From NCBI GenBank assembly GCA_020849855.1, contig JADZFO010000036.1:1-55082 (forward strand): DNA of 55,082 nt, in the 5' to 3' direction. Shown in pieces: positions 8,608 through 16,803 of the stretch. The position numbers and the translations under genes were made by a program. The notes beneath the pieces were generated by a model. The model did no database searches. It was given only the letters and a program-made list of their open reading frames with translations, and was not told the origin of the DNA. Position 1 is the first letter of the stretch; each line of letters starts with the position of its first letter. The stretch is from a bacterium. GTDB lineage: Bacteria > 4484-113 > JAFGCY01.

Positions 8608-8790
8608 CGGGACTATATTCGGACACGCCGGGTATCCACCCGGCCAGGCCGCGTTCCACGCTCGCAGGAGCACTAGTCTACGGAACTAGAGAACCCAATC
8701 CGGGGCCCGGCCGCAAGGCAGCAGGGAGCAGGCCATGTAGGCTTAGACCTCCGCCTGTACCTGTGGGCCCCCGGGTGAGGGATCCATAGC
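8608..8790 (+). ncRNA. Candidate structured RNA or 5' leader
   Basis: About 180 bases with no reading frame but many pairings. GCCGGGT/ACCCGGC form a hairpin at 8627-8644. GCTC/GAGC pair at 8660-8671 and CTAGT/ACTAG at 8673-8689. CCGGGGCCC (8700-8708) can pair with GGGCCCCCGG (8765-8774). The ACCCGG at 8638-8643 can alternatively pair with CCGGGT at 8771-8776, giving two exclusive folds. GGCC-GCAA-GGC followed by AGCAG recalls the SRP RNA helix 8 loop, but the flanking bases do not close the canonical internal loop. It is either a small RNA or the regulated leader of the SPFH gene. Confidence 0.4.
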
Positions 8791-8801
8791 TGAGGTTATC
8801 T

Positions 8802-9584
8802 ATGGGACCCCTGCTTTTCGCATTGCTGCTTTTTGCATCCCTGATGGCCTGGATCACCTACCGCAGCTTCGTGCGCAAAGTCACTGTCCCCGACAGCTAT
8901 GCCGGCCTGCTTTTCACCAAAGGCGTGTATGTGCGGACGCTGCCGAGCGGGCAGCATACCCTGATCGGCCTGAACCACCGCCTGGAGCAGGTGGACCTGC
9001 GCGAACGTGTCGAGCTGCTGGCCGGACAGGAAGTAGTCAGCTCTGACGGCGCGCCGGTGAAGATCAGTTTTGTGCTGCAGTACCGCGTCCAGGACCCCTA
9101 CCTGTTCCGTTCCAACTCGACGGATGCCCGCCAGTCGATCCACCTGCTGGCCCAGGCCGCCCTGCGGGATTCCATTGCCAGCCGGGAGATGGAAAGCGTG
9201 CTGCCGGCCCGCGCGGAGATCGCAGAGGAGCTGAAGCCGCGCGTCGCTGCGGCCATGCAGCGTTATGGCCTGCGCCTGGAAGACCTATTCATCCGCGACC
9301 TGATGCTGGCCGGGCCGCTGCGCTCCGTGTTCACCAGGGTCCTGGCTGCCAAGCGCGAGGGGCAGATCGCCCTGGAGAAGGCCCGGGCGGAATCGGCCGC
9401 GATCCGCAACCTGCTGAACACCGCCAAGCTGCTTGAGCGCAACCCGCAGCTGATGCAGCTTCGGCTGCTGCAGGCCATGAAGGATTCCACCGGCAACACC
9501 TTTATCCTCAAGCTGCCGGCGGCGCCAGAGGTGGCGGCAATGGCAGAAGACGCAGTGGAGCTGGAGCTGGGCGGCAACGAATAG
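8802..9584 (+). CDS. SPFH/Band 7 (stomatin-like) membrane protein
   Basis: 260 residues: one N-terminal transmembrane helix (about 3-20), an SPFH/prohibitin domain (SYAGLLFTKGVYVRTLPSG, VSSDGAPVKISFVLQYRV, LRDSIASREMESVL) and a helical C-terminal arm rich in Ala and Glu (KREGQIALEKARAESAAI). Slipin/stomatin proteins oligomerise at membranes and scaffold or regulate proteases and channels. The usual NfeD partner is not next to it. TGAGG lies six bases before ATG 8802, so this gene uses a Shine-Dalgarno and probably the long upstream leader. tRNA-Gly follows 55 bases after its stop. Confidence 0.85.
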   Translation: MGPLLFALLLFASLMAWITYRSFVRKVTVPDSYAGLLFTKGVYVRTLPSGQHTLIGLNHRLEQVDLRERVELLAGQEVVSSDGAPVKISFVLQYRVQDPYLFRSNSTDARQSIHLLAQAALRDSIASREMESVLPARAEIAEELKPRVAAAMQRYGLRLEDLFIRDLMLAGPLRSVFTRVLAAKREGQIALEKARAESAAIRNLLNTAKLLERNPQLMQLRLLQAMKDSTGNTFILKLPAAPEVAAMAEDAVELELGGNE

Positions 9585-9623
9585 GCGCGCTGCTGCGGGC
9601 TTGCCAAGTCGGCTGCCTCGCCG

Positions 9624-9629
9624 TATAGT
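9624..9629 (+). promoter_or_regulatory. -10 hexamer of tRNA-Gly
   Basis: TATAGT ends ten bases before the first base of the tRNA. Confidence 0.5.
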
Positions 9630-9639
9630 CTGAGGTCCT

Positions 9640-9714
9640 GCGGGAGTAGCTCAATGGTAGAGCATCTGCTTCCCAAGCAGAGGGTTGCGGGTTCGATCCC
9701 CGTCTTCCGCTCCA
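9640..9714 (+). tRNA. tRNA-Gly (anticodon CCC)
   Basis: A 75-base cloverleaf. The acceptor stem GCGGGAG pairs with CTTCCGC (one G-U). The anticodon stem TCTGC/GCAGA encloses loop TTCCCAA with anticodon CCC. The T-loop is TTCGATC, and the 3' CCA is encoded at 9712-9714. Confidence 0.97.
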
Positions 9715-9913
9715 CTTTCCGGTCTGGTCATGAGCTGCTGGCCGGCCCCGGATCCCTCCACTACTGCATTCCCCAGGCTGCATGACCCTGTTCAGCAGAA
9801 CCAATTCCAACAAACATATTGAAAACCGCAGACAATTGGGATATCTTACTAAGCGTCCAGAGCTTAGGATTGCAAAGAATAAGTACTACATGAAGGTCAG
9901 GTAAGAGAGACTC

Positions 9914-10438
9914 ATGTCCGATCAGGCCCAACCGGAGCAAAAGCCAGCCAGACCCCGGCATCTTGGCGCGTGGGCAGTGGCGGCCTGCGCTGGGCTGGGC
10001 CTGATGGGGGGAATTGGCGGCTATACCTTCAACTTCGCCCAGGGCCTGAGTTACTTCAGCAACGACCCGCGGGCTTGCGTCAACTGCCATGTGATGAATG
10101 ACGCATACGACTCCTGGCAGAAGAGCGGGCACGGACATGTGGCTGTATGCAATGACTGCCATACCCCGCACAACCTGCTGGGCAAGATGATTACCAAAGC
10201 CGACAACGGCTGGAACCACTCCGTCAAGTTCACTCTGCGCAGCTATGAGAAGGCACCGATCGTCATCCGCGAAGTGAATGCGGAACGGCTGCGGCACAAC
10301 TGCATTGAGTGTCATGACACCATGCTGACCGAAGTACGCGGTTCAGCCATGTTGCATCCAGGGCATGGCGGACCAGGCAGCGAAGACCTGGATTGTCTGC
10401 GCTGCCATTCAGACGCCGGCCACGGGCCGCGGAGGTAG
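9914..10438 (+). CDS. nrfH: Cytochrome c nitrite reductase membrane subunit NrfH (tetraheme)
   Basis: 174 residues. An N-terminal membrane anchor (about 20-42) is followed by four CxxCH haem motifs at 55 (CVNCH), 79 (CNDCH), 130 (CIECH) and 161 (CLRCH). The first is followed by Val-Met (CHVM), as in NrfH where Met ligates haem 1. It belongs to the NapC/NirT family and carries electrons from menaquinol to NrfA at the periplasmic face. nrfA starts four bases after its stop. A purine-rich AAGAGAGA precedes ATG. No FNR- or NarL-type operator could be recognised with confidence in the 200 bases upstream. Confidence 0.95.
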   Translation: MSDQAQPEQKPARPRHLGAWAVAACAGLGLMGGIGGYTFNFAQGLSYFSNDPRACVNCHVMNDAYDSWQKSGHGHVAVCNDCHTPHNLLGKMITKADNGWNHSVKFTLRSYEKAPIVIREVNAERLRHNCIECHDTMLTEVRGSAMLHPGHGGPGSEDLDCLRCHSDAGHGPRR

Positions 10439-10442
10439 GGAA

Positions 10443-11813
10443 ATGAAGCTGGGACTGTGGGTTTATCTGCTGGTGATCGTGCTGACCGCGATTGGCACCT
10501 TTGCCATCACGGCGCTGCTGATGGACATCAACGGCAAGAAACAGGAAGCCCGCCAGGCTTACATCCCGCTGGTGGAGCTGGACGAGGAAACAGTCGATCC
10601 GGCGCAGTGGGGCAAGAACTTCCCGCGGCAGTACGACGGCTATCTGAAGACGGTTGATGAAGAGCGCACGCGCTATGGCGGCAGCGAGGCGGTGAACCGC
10701 CTTGAGATGGACCCGCGCCTGCTGCGCATCTTTGACGGCTATGCCTTTGCCATCGAGTACAACGAAGAGCGCGGGCATGCTTATACCCTGCTGGACCAGG
10801 AGATCACTGAGCGCGTCAAGCAGAAGCCGCAGCCCGGCGCCTGCCTGCACTGCCATGCCTCGGTGATGCCGGCCTACCGCAAGGCCGGCAACGGCGATGT
10901 AATGGCCGGCTTCGGTGCGGTGAACAAGATGCCCTGGGCCGAGGCGCGCGAGCTGGTGGAACACCCGGTGGCCTGCATTGACTGCCATGATCCCGAGACG
11001 ATGCAGCTGCGGGTAACCCGGCCGGGCTTCATCAACGGCATCCGCGAGCTGAAGAAACTGGAAGGCATCGAAAACTACGACCCCAACAAAATGGCCAGCC
11101 GCCAGGAGATGCGCAGCTTCGTCTGCGGGCAGTGCCATGTGGAGTACTACTTCAAGGGCGAGGACAAGGTGCTTACCTACCCCTGGCACAAGGGCCTGAA
11201 GGTGGAGGAGATTGAGGCTTATTACGACGAGGTGGGGCACAAGGACTGGGAGCACAAGGAGACCGGCGCCGCTGTGCTGAAGGCCCAGCACCCCGAGTTT
11301 GAGCTCTGGAGCCAGGGCATCCATGCGCGCAATGGCGTGTCCTGCGCCGATTGCCATATGCCCTACATGCGCGAAGGCGCGATCAAGATCAGCGACCACT
11401 GGGTGCGCAGTCCGGTGCTGAATGTGGAGAACGCCTGCGTGACCTGCCACCGCGAGGACCCGGAGGAGATGCGCCAGCGCATCTTCACTATCCAGGACCG
11501 CACCAAGGGCCTGCTGGACCGCGCCGAGGATGCGCTGATCGCGCTGTATGACGAGGTCAAGGCGGCGGAGGCGGCCGGCGTGGCGAAGGAAGCGCTGGAA
11601 GACGCGCGCAAGCTGCAGCGCAAGGCGCAGTTCCGCTGCGACTTCATCAACGCCGAGAACAGCATGGGCTTCCACGCCGACCAGGAGGCCGCGCGCATCC
11701 TGGGCGAGGCTATTGACTATGCGCGCCAGGGCCAGCTATCGGCGGCCTATGCGCGGCTGAAGCACAGCGGGGGCGGAGGCGCGCCGGCTGCTGCAACACC
11801 GGCAAGTTTCTAG
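10443..11813 (+). CDS. nrfA: Ammonia-forming cytochrome c nitrite reductase NrfA, CxxCH-type at haem 1
   Basis: Pentahaem enzyme that reduces nitrite to ammonium with six electrons. 456 residues start at ATG 10443, with GGAGG seven bases upstream overlapping the nrfH stop. Haem motifs are CLHCH (134), CIDCH (178), CGQCH (228), CADCH (301) and CVTCH (332). The first, catalytic haem has His where the classical enzyme has Lys (CxxCK), as in Campylobacter-type NrfA. VEYYF after the third motif supplies the Glu-Tyr calcium/active-site pair, and [14 protein letters not shown] supplies the active-site His. An N-terminal hydrophobic stretch (about 4-27) acts as signal or anchor. The tail is Gly/Ala-rich. 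Confidence 0.95.
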   Translation: MKLGLWVYLLVIVLTAIGTFAITALLMDINGKKQEARQAYIPLVELDEETVDPAQWGKNFPRQYDGYLKTVDEERTRYGGSEAVNRLEMDPRLLRIFDGYAFAIEYNEERGHAYTLLDQEITERVKQKPQPGACLHCHASVMPAYRKAGNGDVMAGFGAVNKMPWAEARELVEHPVACIDCHDPETMQLRVTRPGFINGIRELKKLEGIENYDPNKMASRQEMRSFVCGQCHVEYYFKGEDKVLTYPWHKGLKVEEIEAYYDEVGHKDWEHKETGAAVLKAQHPEFELWSQGIHARNGVSCADCHMPYMREGAIKISDHWVRSPVLNVENACVTCHREDPEEMRQRIFTIQDRTKGLLDRAEDALIALYDEVKAAEAAGVAKEALEDARKLQRKAQFRCDFINAENSMGFHADQEAARILGEAIDYARQGQLSAAYARLKHSGGGGAPAAATPASF

Positions 11814-11852
11814 GGCGCTGGCGGGATTCGCGCCGGGCTTGTGCCGGAGGCT

Positions 11853-11858
11853 TATAAT
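11853..11858 (+). promoter_or_regulatory. -10 hexamer of the NrtR-like gene
   Basis: Perfect TATAAT, eight bases before ATG 11867; predicts a leaderless transcript. Confidence 0.65.
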
Positions 11859-11866
11859 CTGCCCGC

Positions 11867-12541
11867 ATGAGCCCGCATGACGACAGGCATATCGGCGTCA
11901 ACGTGGCTGTAGCGTTGATGACCATCAGTGAGCGCGCCCTGAAGACGCTTCTGGTCAATCTGGGCGAGGCTCTTTGGGCCCTGCCCTCAGGGGAGCCCCG
12001 CTATGACGAAGCGCTGCAGGACGCAGCGGAGCGTGTGCTGCGCGAGCAGCTTGGTATTCACGCCGAGTACCTTGAGCAGCTCTATACCTTTGGCGCCCAC
12101 ATACCCCGCAACCGTCAACGGCGGATAACCGTGGCCTACTACGCGCTGATCCCCTCATCCTCGCTGCGGCCTGAACTGCTGACCGGCCTGAAGGACGCCG
12201 CCTGGTTCGCCGAAAAGGACCAGCCCAAACTGGTCGACGGCCATGGCCTGATCGTACAGGTGGCCCAGCAGCGCCTGCGCGGCAAGCTGTCTTACTCCGC
12301 AGTGGGCTTTGAGCTGCTGCCGGAGCTTTTCACGCTTGCTGAGCTGCAGACTATATATGAGTTAATCCTTGGTAAAACGCTCGACAAGCGCAACTTTAGA
12401 AGGAAAATTACGGAGCTTGGAATAATCGAAGCGACCGGATCAAAGCGCAGCAGTGGCCGCGGACCGCAGGCCGCATTGCACAGATTCCGACCCGAAGTGT
12501 TCCAGCGCATAGAAGCAAAGGGCGATATTTTCGCTTTTTGA
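11867..12541 (+). CDS. NrtR-type regulator (degenerate Nudix domain plus winged helix)
   Basis: 224 residues. An N-terminal Nudix-like domain is followed by the winged-helix region typical of NrtR repressors (SAVGFELLPELFTLAELQTI, KRNFRRKITELGIIEATG). NrtR proteins sense ADP-ribose and control NAD biosynthesis genes. The Nudix box is broken: the REUxEExGU core reads R-V-L-R-E-Q-L-G-I, so two catalytic glutamates are absent and hydrolase activity is unlikely. No NAD gene is adjacent, although the divergent or distal targets may lie elsewhere. Family assignment is based mainly on the C-terminal half. Confidence 0.8.
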   Translation: MSPHDDRHIGVNVAVALMTISERALKTLLVNLGEALWALPSGEPRYDEALQDAAERVLREQLGIHAEYLEQLYTFGAHIPRNRQRRITVAYYALIPSSSLRPELLTGLKDAAWFAEKDQPKLVDGHGLIVQVAQQRLRGKLSYSAVGFELLPELFTLAELQTIYELILGKTLDKRNFRRKITELGIIEATGSKRSSGRGPQAALHRFRPEVFQRIEAKGDIFAF

Positions 12542-12628
12542 GCCCCTGCACGGCCGTTCCCACAGCCTGCAGGCGGCAGGCGATACGGGAGATAGGTTTT
12601 AGCCACGGGTATGCAGGGGGTATACGAG

Positions 12629-14455
12629 ATGCTCGAGCAGGATGTGCAGCTCACACGCCTGATCGTCGAAAAGCTGACCGAGCTTGACCAGCGCAAGCAG
12701 CAGGTCAGCTGGCAGCTGTCTGAAGCGCAGGAGCGCCTCGACAAGGTCGAGTCGCTGAAGAACAAGCGCAGCGCCTATGAGGGCGTGCTGGAGCGCGCGG
12801 CGGCTCTGCTGGGCCGGGACGACCTGGTCGTCGAGATAGACGTGCCGGTGGACGATTCCCGCCTTGCCGATGAACTGCGCGGCGAGCTGGGCACCATCAA
12901 TGCCGAGCAGGCCCAGTATCTGGAGCTGGTGGATGAACTGCGCCAGCGTGCCCCTGAACTGCTGCAGGCCGCGGCCGGCATGGCACCGGAGTCGCTGCAG
13001 GCCCTTTTCTATTCTGCCGAGGGCGAAGCGGCCCAGTCCACTGCGGACGAGCCCAGCGGCTCTGAACTCGAAGAAGAGCAGTCTGCTGAAGCCGAGGCTG
13101 AGTCTGAAACTGAGCTCGAGCCGCAGTACGCCGCCGCAGTGGAAACTGTTTCTGTAGAAGATCTGACTGATGACGGACCGCAGGCCGATGCAGAGCCTGA
13201 GGCCGAGCCGGAAGCTGCAGCCGACGACTGGGCTGTCCCGGCCTTCCGCCCGCAGCTTGTCGAAGAAGACGAAAGCGAGGTGCTGGTGGACTCCGAGCCC
13301 GCCTTTGAGGCGGCCACGGCAGAGCTTGAAGCCGATACCTACCAGCCGGCCCAGGCGGCAGCGGACAGCGCTGAAGCCGAGGGCGAAAGCCCTGTGGTCT
13401 GGCCCTCACTGGATTCACGCCCTGAGAGCGCGGCTTCCAGCGCCAGCGGCGCCTGGGATGACGAGGTTGAGGTGGTCAGCTCGGTCAACTATGCCGAGCT
13501 GGAAGTTGAGGCCAGTCCTTCCAACGGGCACTATGGCAGCGCCAACTATGGCAGCCTGAACTATGGCAATGGCCAGTACAGCAATGGTCATTACAGCAAC
13601 GGCAGCCACGTTGAAGATCAGGAAGCTGAAACCGAACTGAGTGAAGAGCCCGTACTGAGCCAGAGTGCTGAATACGCGGCAGATGATGAGCCGGCCGAAG
13701 TGCAGAGCGCAGCTTTCGCCGAGCCTTCCAACTGGCCCTTTGACGCCGCCGGCCCCGAGGCTGAAGCTGAGGCTGAAGAGCTCAGCGCATTCACGCACGA
13801 TGCTTCCTTTGACAGTGCTGAGCCCTTCGCGGTGGTGACAAACGGCAGCTATGCCTCCAGCTACGAGGTTGCCCCGGCCTTCGCGGCAGATGATGAGATG
13901 GAGCCGGCAGCCCAGGCGGCCGTGGCTGTCCACGATCAGCCGGTGGACAGCAGCCTGCAGTCCATCTTTGAGAAGAGCGAAGAGGATGAGGAAGAGGCGC
14001 GCGAGCGTCTGCTGCGCCTGGCCCGTTTTGACCACAACCAGCTGCAGCGGCGCATCGACTCCGCCCAGCCGGCCTTTGTGGTGGATGCGACGGCAGTGCT
14101 TGAGCGTATCCCGCACTATGATCGCTATCACCTGGCGCTGGACGAGTCGGCGGCGCGCGATGAGCTGGTACGCGACTTCAGCTTCCTGGCCGCCGACCTG
14201 AACGCCAATGTGCACCTGGTGTTCAACGATCCGCATCACGCGGCTTTCGTCACCGACGAGCGGGTGCATCTTGAGCATGGCGATGTGGCCAGCGGCGACC
14301 AGAACCCGGGTGACCAGCGGATCCAGGAGATCGTGCTGGACTACATCGAGAAGGAGCAGCCTGTGGCGCTGGTGACCAGCGATCCGACCCTGCAGAACCT
14401 CTTCAAGGGTGAGAATGTGCTGGTCTTCAGTCTCGGCGAGTTCTTCCTGACCTAG
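12629..14455 (+). CDS. Coiled-coil, disordered protein with C-terminal YacP/NYN (PIN-like) domain
   Basis: About 608 residues from ATG 12629, which has AGGGGG eight bases upstream; an in-frame ATG at 12611 has no signal. Three regions are visible. Residues 1-110 form a coiled coil (LDQRKQQVSWQLSEAQERL). Residues about 125-455 are very acidic and low in complexity, with a Tyr/Gly/Asn/Ser segment at 298-327 (YGSANYGSLNYGNGQYSNG). The C-terminal domain resembles YacP-type NYN RNases: D486 in AFVVDATAVL, then AARDELVRDF, HLVFND, DQRIQEIVLDYI and LVTSDPTLQ, with acidic residues where NYN/PIN nucleases bind metal. YacP (Rae1) is a ribosome-associated mRNA endonuclease in Firmicutes. Whether this protein cuts RNA is inference. 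A strong terminator follows. Confidence 0.75.
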   Translation: MLEQDVQLTRLIVEKLTELDQRKQQVSWQLSEAQERLDKVESLKNKRSAYEGVLERAAALLGRDDLVVEIDVPVDDSRLADELRGELGTINAEQAQYLELVDELRQRAPELLQAAAGMAPESLQALFYSAEGEAAQSTADEPSGSELEEEQSAEAEAESETELEPQYAAAVETVSVEDLTDDGPQADAEPEAEPEAAADDWAVPAFRPQLVEEDESEVLVDSEPAFEAATAELEADTYQPAQAAADSAEAEGESPVVWPSLDSRPESAASSASGAWDDEVEVVSSVNYAELEVEASPSNGHYGSANYGSLNYGNGQYSNGHYSNGSHVEDQEAETELSEEPVLSQSAEYAADDEPAEVQSAAFAEPSNWPFDAAGPEAEAEAEELSAFTHDASFDSAEPFAVVTNGSYASSYEVAPAFAADDEMEPAAQAAVAVHDQPVDSSLQSIFEKSEEDEEEARERLLRLARFDHNQLQRRIDSAQPAFVVDATAVLERIPHYDRYHLALDESAARDELVRDFSFLAADLNANVHLVFNDPHHAAFVTDERVHLEHGDVASGDQNPGDQRIQEIVLDYIEKEQPVALVTSDPTLQNLFKGENVLVFSLGEFFLT

Positions 14456-14487
14456 TCAGGACGCGGGACATTAACAAGGAACAAGCA

Positions 14488-14517
14488 GGGGGAGCCGCAA
14501 GGCTCCCCCTTTCTTTA
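14488..14517 (+). terminator. Rho-independent terminator
   Basis: GGGGGAGCC (14488-14496), GCAA tetraloop, GGCTCCCCC (14501-14509), then TTTCTTT; a 9-bp perfect stem ending the NYN gene transcript. Confidence 0.95.
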
Positions 14518-14539
14518 CCTGGCCGACGGCTCTAAGGCA

Positions 14540-14545
14540 TATAAT
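14540..14545 (+). promoter_or_regulatory. -10 hexamer of the PhnD-like gene
   Basis: Perfect TATAAT, seven bases before ATG 14553; leaderless. Confidence 0.65.
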
Positions 14546-14552
14546 CCCGCCC

Positions 14553-15479
14553 ATGCGCAACACGATGCTGAAGGCCGGACTGAGCCTGCTGGCACTGCTG
14601 CTGGCCCTGGCCAGCGCCGGCTGCTTCAAGCCCAGGTCGGCGGACCTGCCGCTGGGCAGCGAGAAGAACCCCCTGGTCATGGCCTTTGTGCCCAGCACCG
14701 AGGCCCAGAACGTCATGTCCAGCGGCGAGCAGCTGGCTGCGGCGCTGCAGCAGGAGACGGGGCTGTACTACAAGCCCCTGGTGGCGACAAGCTATGTTGG
14801 CATCGTTGAGGCGATGGGGGCGGGGAGCGTCCATGTGGGCTGGCTGCCGCCGCTGGCCTATGTCTTTGCCCATGACAGAAACGGCGACGAAGTGGTGCTG
14901 AAAGTGGTGCGCCACGGCAAGGCTACCTACCGCGGCATGGTCGTTGTGATGGCCGACAGCCCCCTGCAAAGCCTGGCCGACCTGAAGGGCAAGCGGGTGG
15001 CCTTCCCGGACCAGGCCTCGGCCTCTGGGCACCTGTATCCGCGGGCGCTGATGCTGGAGCAGGGTGTCAATCCTGATACGGACTTCGCCGAGACCAGTTT
15101 CTCCGGCGGGCACGACAGCGCCCTGCTGGCCCTGCTTAAGGGCGGCGCAGACGCGGCCTGCTGCTATGACGATGCGCGCACAAAGCTGGTCGAGGGCGGC
15201 TACCCGGACATCATGAGCACGACCCGCGCGCTGGCCTACACCGCCGACATCCCCGCCGACAACGTGACCCTCGCGGCAGCCCTGCCGTCCGAGCTGCGGG
15301 CGCAGATCAGCGCCGGCCTCAGCGCAGTGGCGGCCAGCGAGACGGGCAAGAAGATCCTGATGGACCTGTATGAGATCGAAGGCCTGGAGCCGGCGACCGA
15401 CGCCGACTATGACCCGGTGCGCAAGATGGCCGAGGTGCTTAAGCTGGACATTGAGCAGGAAGTGGAGAAGGGGGGGTAG
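14553..15479 (+). CDS. PhnD-like phosphate/phosphite/phosphonate-binding lipoprotein
   Basis: 308 residues. A signal peptide with lipobox LASAGC places the lipidated Cys at 24. The rest is a two-lobed periplasmic binding protein of the PhnD family: PLVMAFVPSTEAQNVMSSG, GSVHVGWLPPLAYVF, LADLKGKRVAFPDQASASG and FSGGHDSALLALLKGGADAA. Such proteins deliver phosphonate, phosphite or phosphate analogues to an ABC importer. No permease or ATPase gene (phnE, phnC) is next to it, so it is an orphan receptor here. The start is supported by the adjacent -10. Confidence 0.88.
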   Translation: MRNTMLKAGLSLLALLLALASAGCFKPRSADLPLGSEKNPLVMAFVPSTEAQNVMSSGEQLAAALQQETGLYYKPLVATSYVGIVEAMGAGSVHVGWLPPLAYVFAHDRNGDEVVLKVVRHGKATYRGMVVVMADSPLQSLADLKGKRVAFPDQASASGHLYPRALMLEQGVNPDTDFAETSFSGGHDSALLALLKGGADAACCYDDARTKLVEGGYPDIMSTTRALAYTADIPADNVTLAAALPSELRAQISAGLSAVAASETGKKILMDLYEIEGLEPATDADYDPVRKMAEVLKLDIEQEVEKGG

Positions 15480-15538
15480 GAACTTCCAATCAACTCAACT
15501 CAAAGTATCCGATGAAGTTCGATGTTTAGGAGAGACAG

Positions 15539-16723
15539 GTGCCAGTCATCAGCGTCATCAATCGTACAGTTCAGATCATTGCTCTCGCAGCAGTTGGCAT
15601 CCAGCTATCTATTGCGTCGGTAAGTATTGCTGCACGGGCGCAGAACTTTGAAGAGGTACTACTCCCTGCAGAGAGCAAGATCTTTCCGATCCAAGATGAT
15701 GCAGTCATCTCCTACATGGAACGGAACCAGGTAGGCGCTTTCATGCCGGTTCCTCGGTTCCAGTCATCAAAAAGCTGGATGAGTTTGACGACTACTAGAA
15801 CTGGTATGGGCATAAGTTATGCAGTCGCCATACCTGGAGCACATGACTTGGCGGAGAGACTGATCTTGATTGAGGGTCCACCTATGGCAGAGGACTGGTC
15901 GGGCTCTGTCTTCACGTCCCAGTCAGCTCAATTCGAGCCTGATGAGTACGATCTCTTCACTGAGAACGAGTTAGGAATATGGGGCTTCAATTCAGATTCA
16001 AATACACTGAGCCTGTTAAGGGACCAAGTACTTAGCATTCCCCTGACCTTTTCAACGGACGGAACTGTAGTAGCCCTGCGCAGTTCTGATAGCGGCTTTT
16101 GCTTTACTATGAGGGACGGTTCATGCCGCAATCAAACTAACTGTTTCCTCTTGGATAGTTCTTTCCTCAGGGGGCATGGCAATGATTTGCCACCAAGCTT
16201 GGAGTTGGTAGATACCATACGCAGACCTACTGCAGGTTGGACGGCACCAAGACTGTTTCAACACCTAGATACTATCCAAGCATCAATGTACACGAGCTTG
16301 GACAATGGTGGTCTGGTCATAGATGTTTATGAGCTCAGGCTGGACGAACTTGATGGATTTGTGCTGCATGGCTCATATACAGTATCTGCTGAGTTGCTCA
16401 AGCGATACGATCGCCCAGCCCTGGACAGTTCTCTTCTCGCCTCGCTGCCTTTGGTCTTTGGCCGACTTAACAAGGGTGCAACACTGTGTTCAACCGTACA
16501 GATTACATATGTGAATGGCAATGAATTAAAGATTGCGGGCCTGGACGCCATACTTGCCCCACTTCTGACTGAGGGATGGACAAAAGTGTGTGAGCCTGAA
16601 TTTCTCTTAGATCAAGACACACTAATAGTTGTTCACTTACTTTATCGTAAGAGCTCTACGGGCCAGGGAGAATGTGCATTAGCATTGCTCCGACCAAGTC
16701 TCAAGGCAATGCTAATCGAGTGA
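15539..16723 (+). CDS. Secreted protein of unknown function, low G+C
   Basis: 394 residues from GTG 15539, with AGGAGA five bases upstream. An N-terminal hydrophobic segment ends near AARAQNFEE, as in a signal peptide. The mature part is beta-rich with few motifs; four Cys in the middle (CFTMRDGSCRNQTNC) could form disulfides in the periplasm. I do not recognise a family. The gene is visibly poorer in G+C than its neighbours (24 of 60 bases in 15961-16020), suggesting acquisition or relaxed composition. It lies between an orphan binding protein and an aminotransferase, each with its own promoter. Confidence 0.7.
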   Translation: MPVISVINRTVQIIALAAVGIQLSIASVSIAARAQNFEEVLLPAESKIFPIQDDAVISYMERNQVGAFMPVPRFQSSKSWMSLTTTRTGMGISYAVAIPGAHDLAERLILIEGPPMAEDWSGSVFTSQSAQFEPDEYDLFTENELGIWGFNSDSNTLSLLRDQVLSIPLTFSTDGTVVALRSSDSGFCFTMRDGSCRNQTNCFLLDSSFLRGHGNDLPPSLELVDTIRRPTAGWTAPRLFQHLDTIQASMYTSLDNGGLVIDVYELRLDELDGFVLHGSYTVSAELLKRYDRPALDSSLLASLPLVFGRLNKGATLCSTVQITYVNGNELKIAGLDAILAPLLTEGWTKVCEPEFLLDQDTLIVVHLLYRKSSTGQGECALALLRPSLKAMLIE

Positions 16724-16791
16724 TCTCATATCTTTAGCGAGCCGACGAAGCCCTGCGTACAAAGCTGAGCTGAAAGCACTGGTACGGACGC

Positions 16792-16797
16792 TACACT
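16792..16797 (+). promoter_or_regulatory. -10 hexamer of the class V aminotransferase gene
   Basis: TACACT, six bases before ATG 16804. Confidence 0.55.
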
Positions 16798-16803
16798 CTT
16801 GGC

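Noticed and set aside
8700..8740. Assignment of the structured RNA to SRP/4.5S RNA
   Set aside because: GCAA followed by GGCAGCAG looks right, but CAGG on the 5' side is replaced by CCCG and the closing pairs are mismatched; kept only as a candidate RNA.
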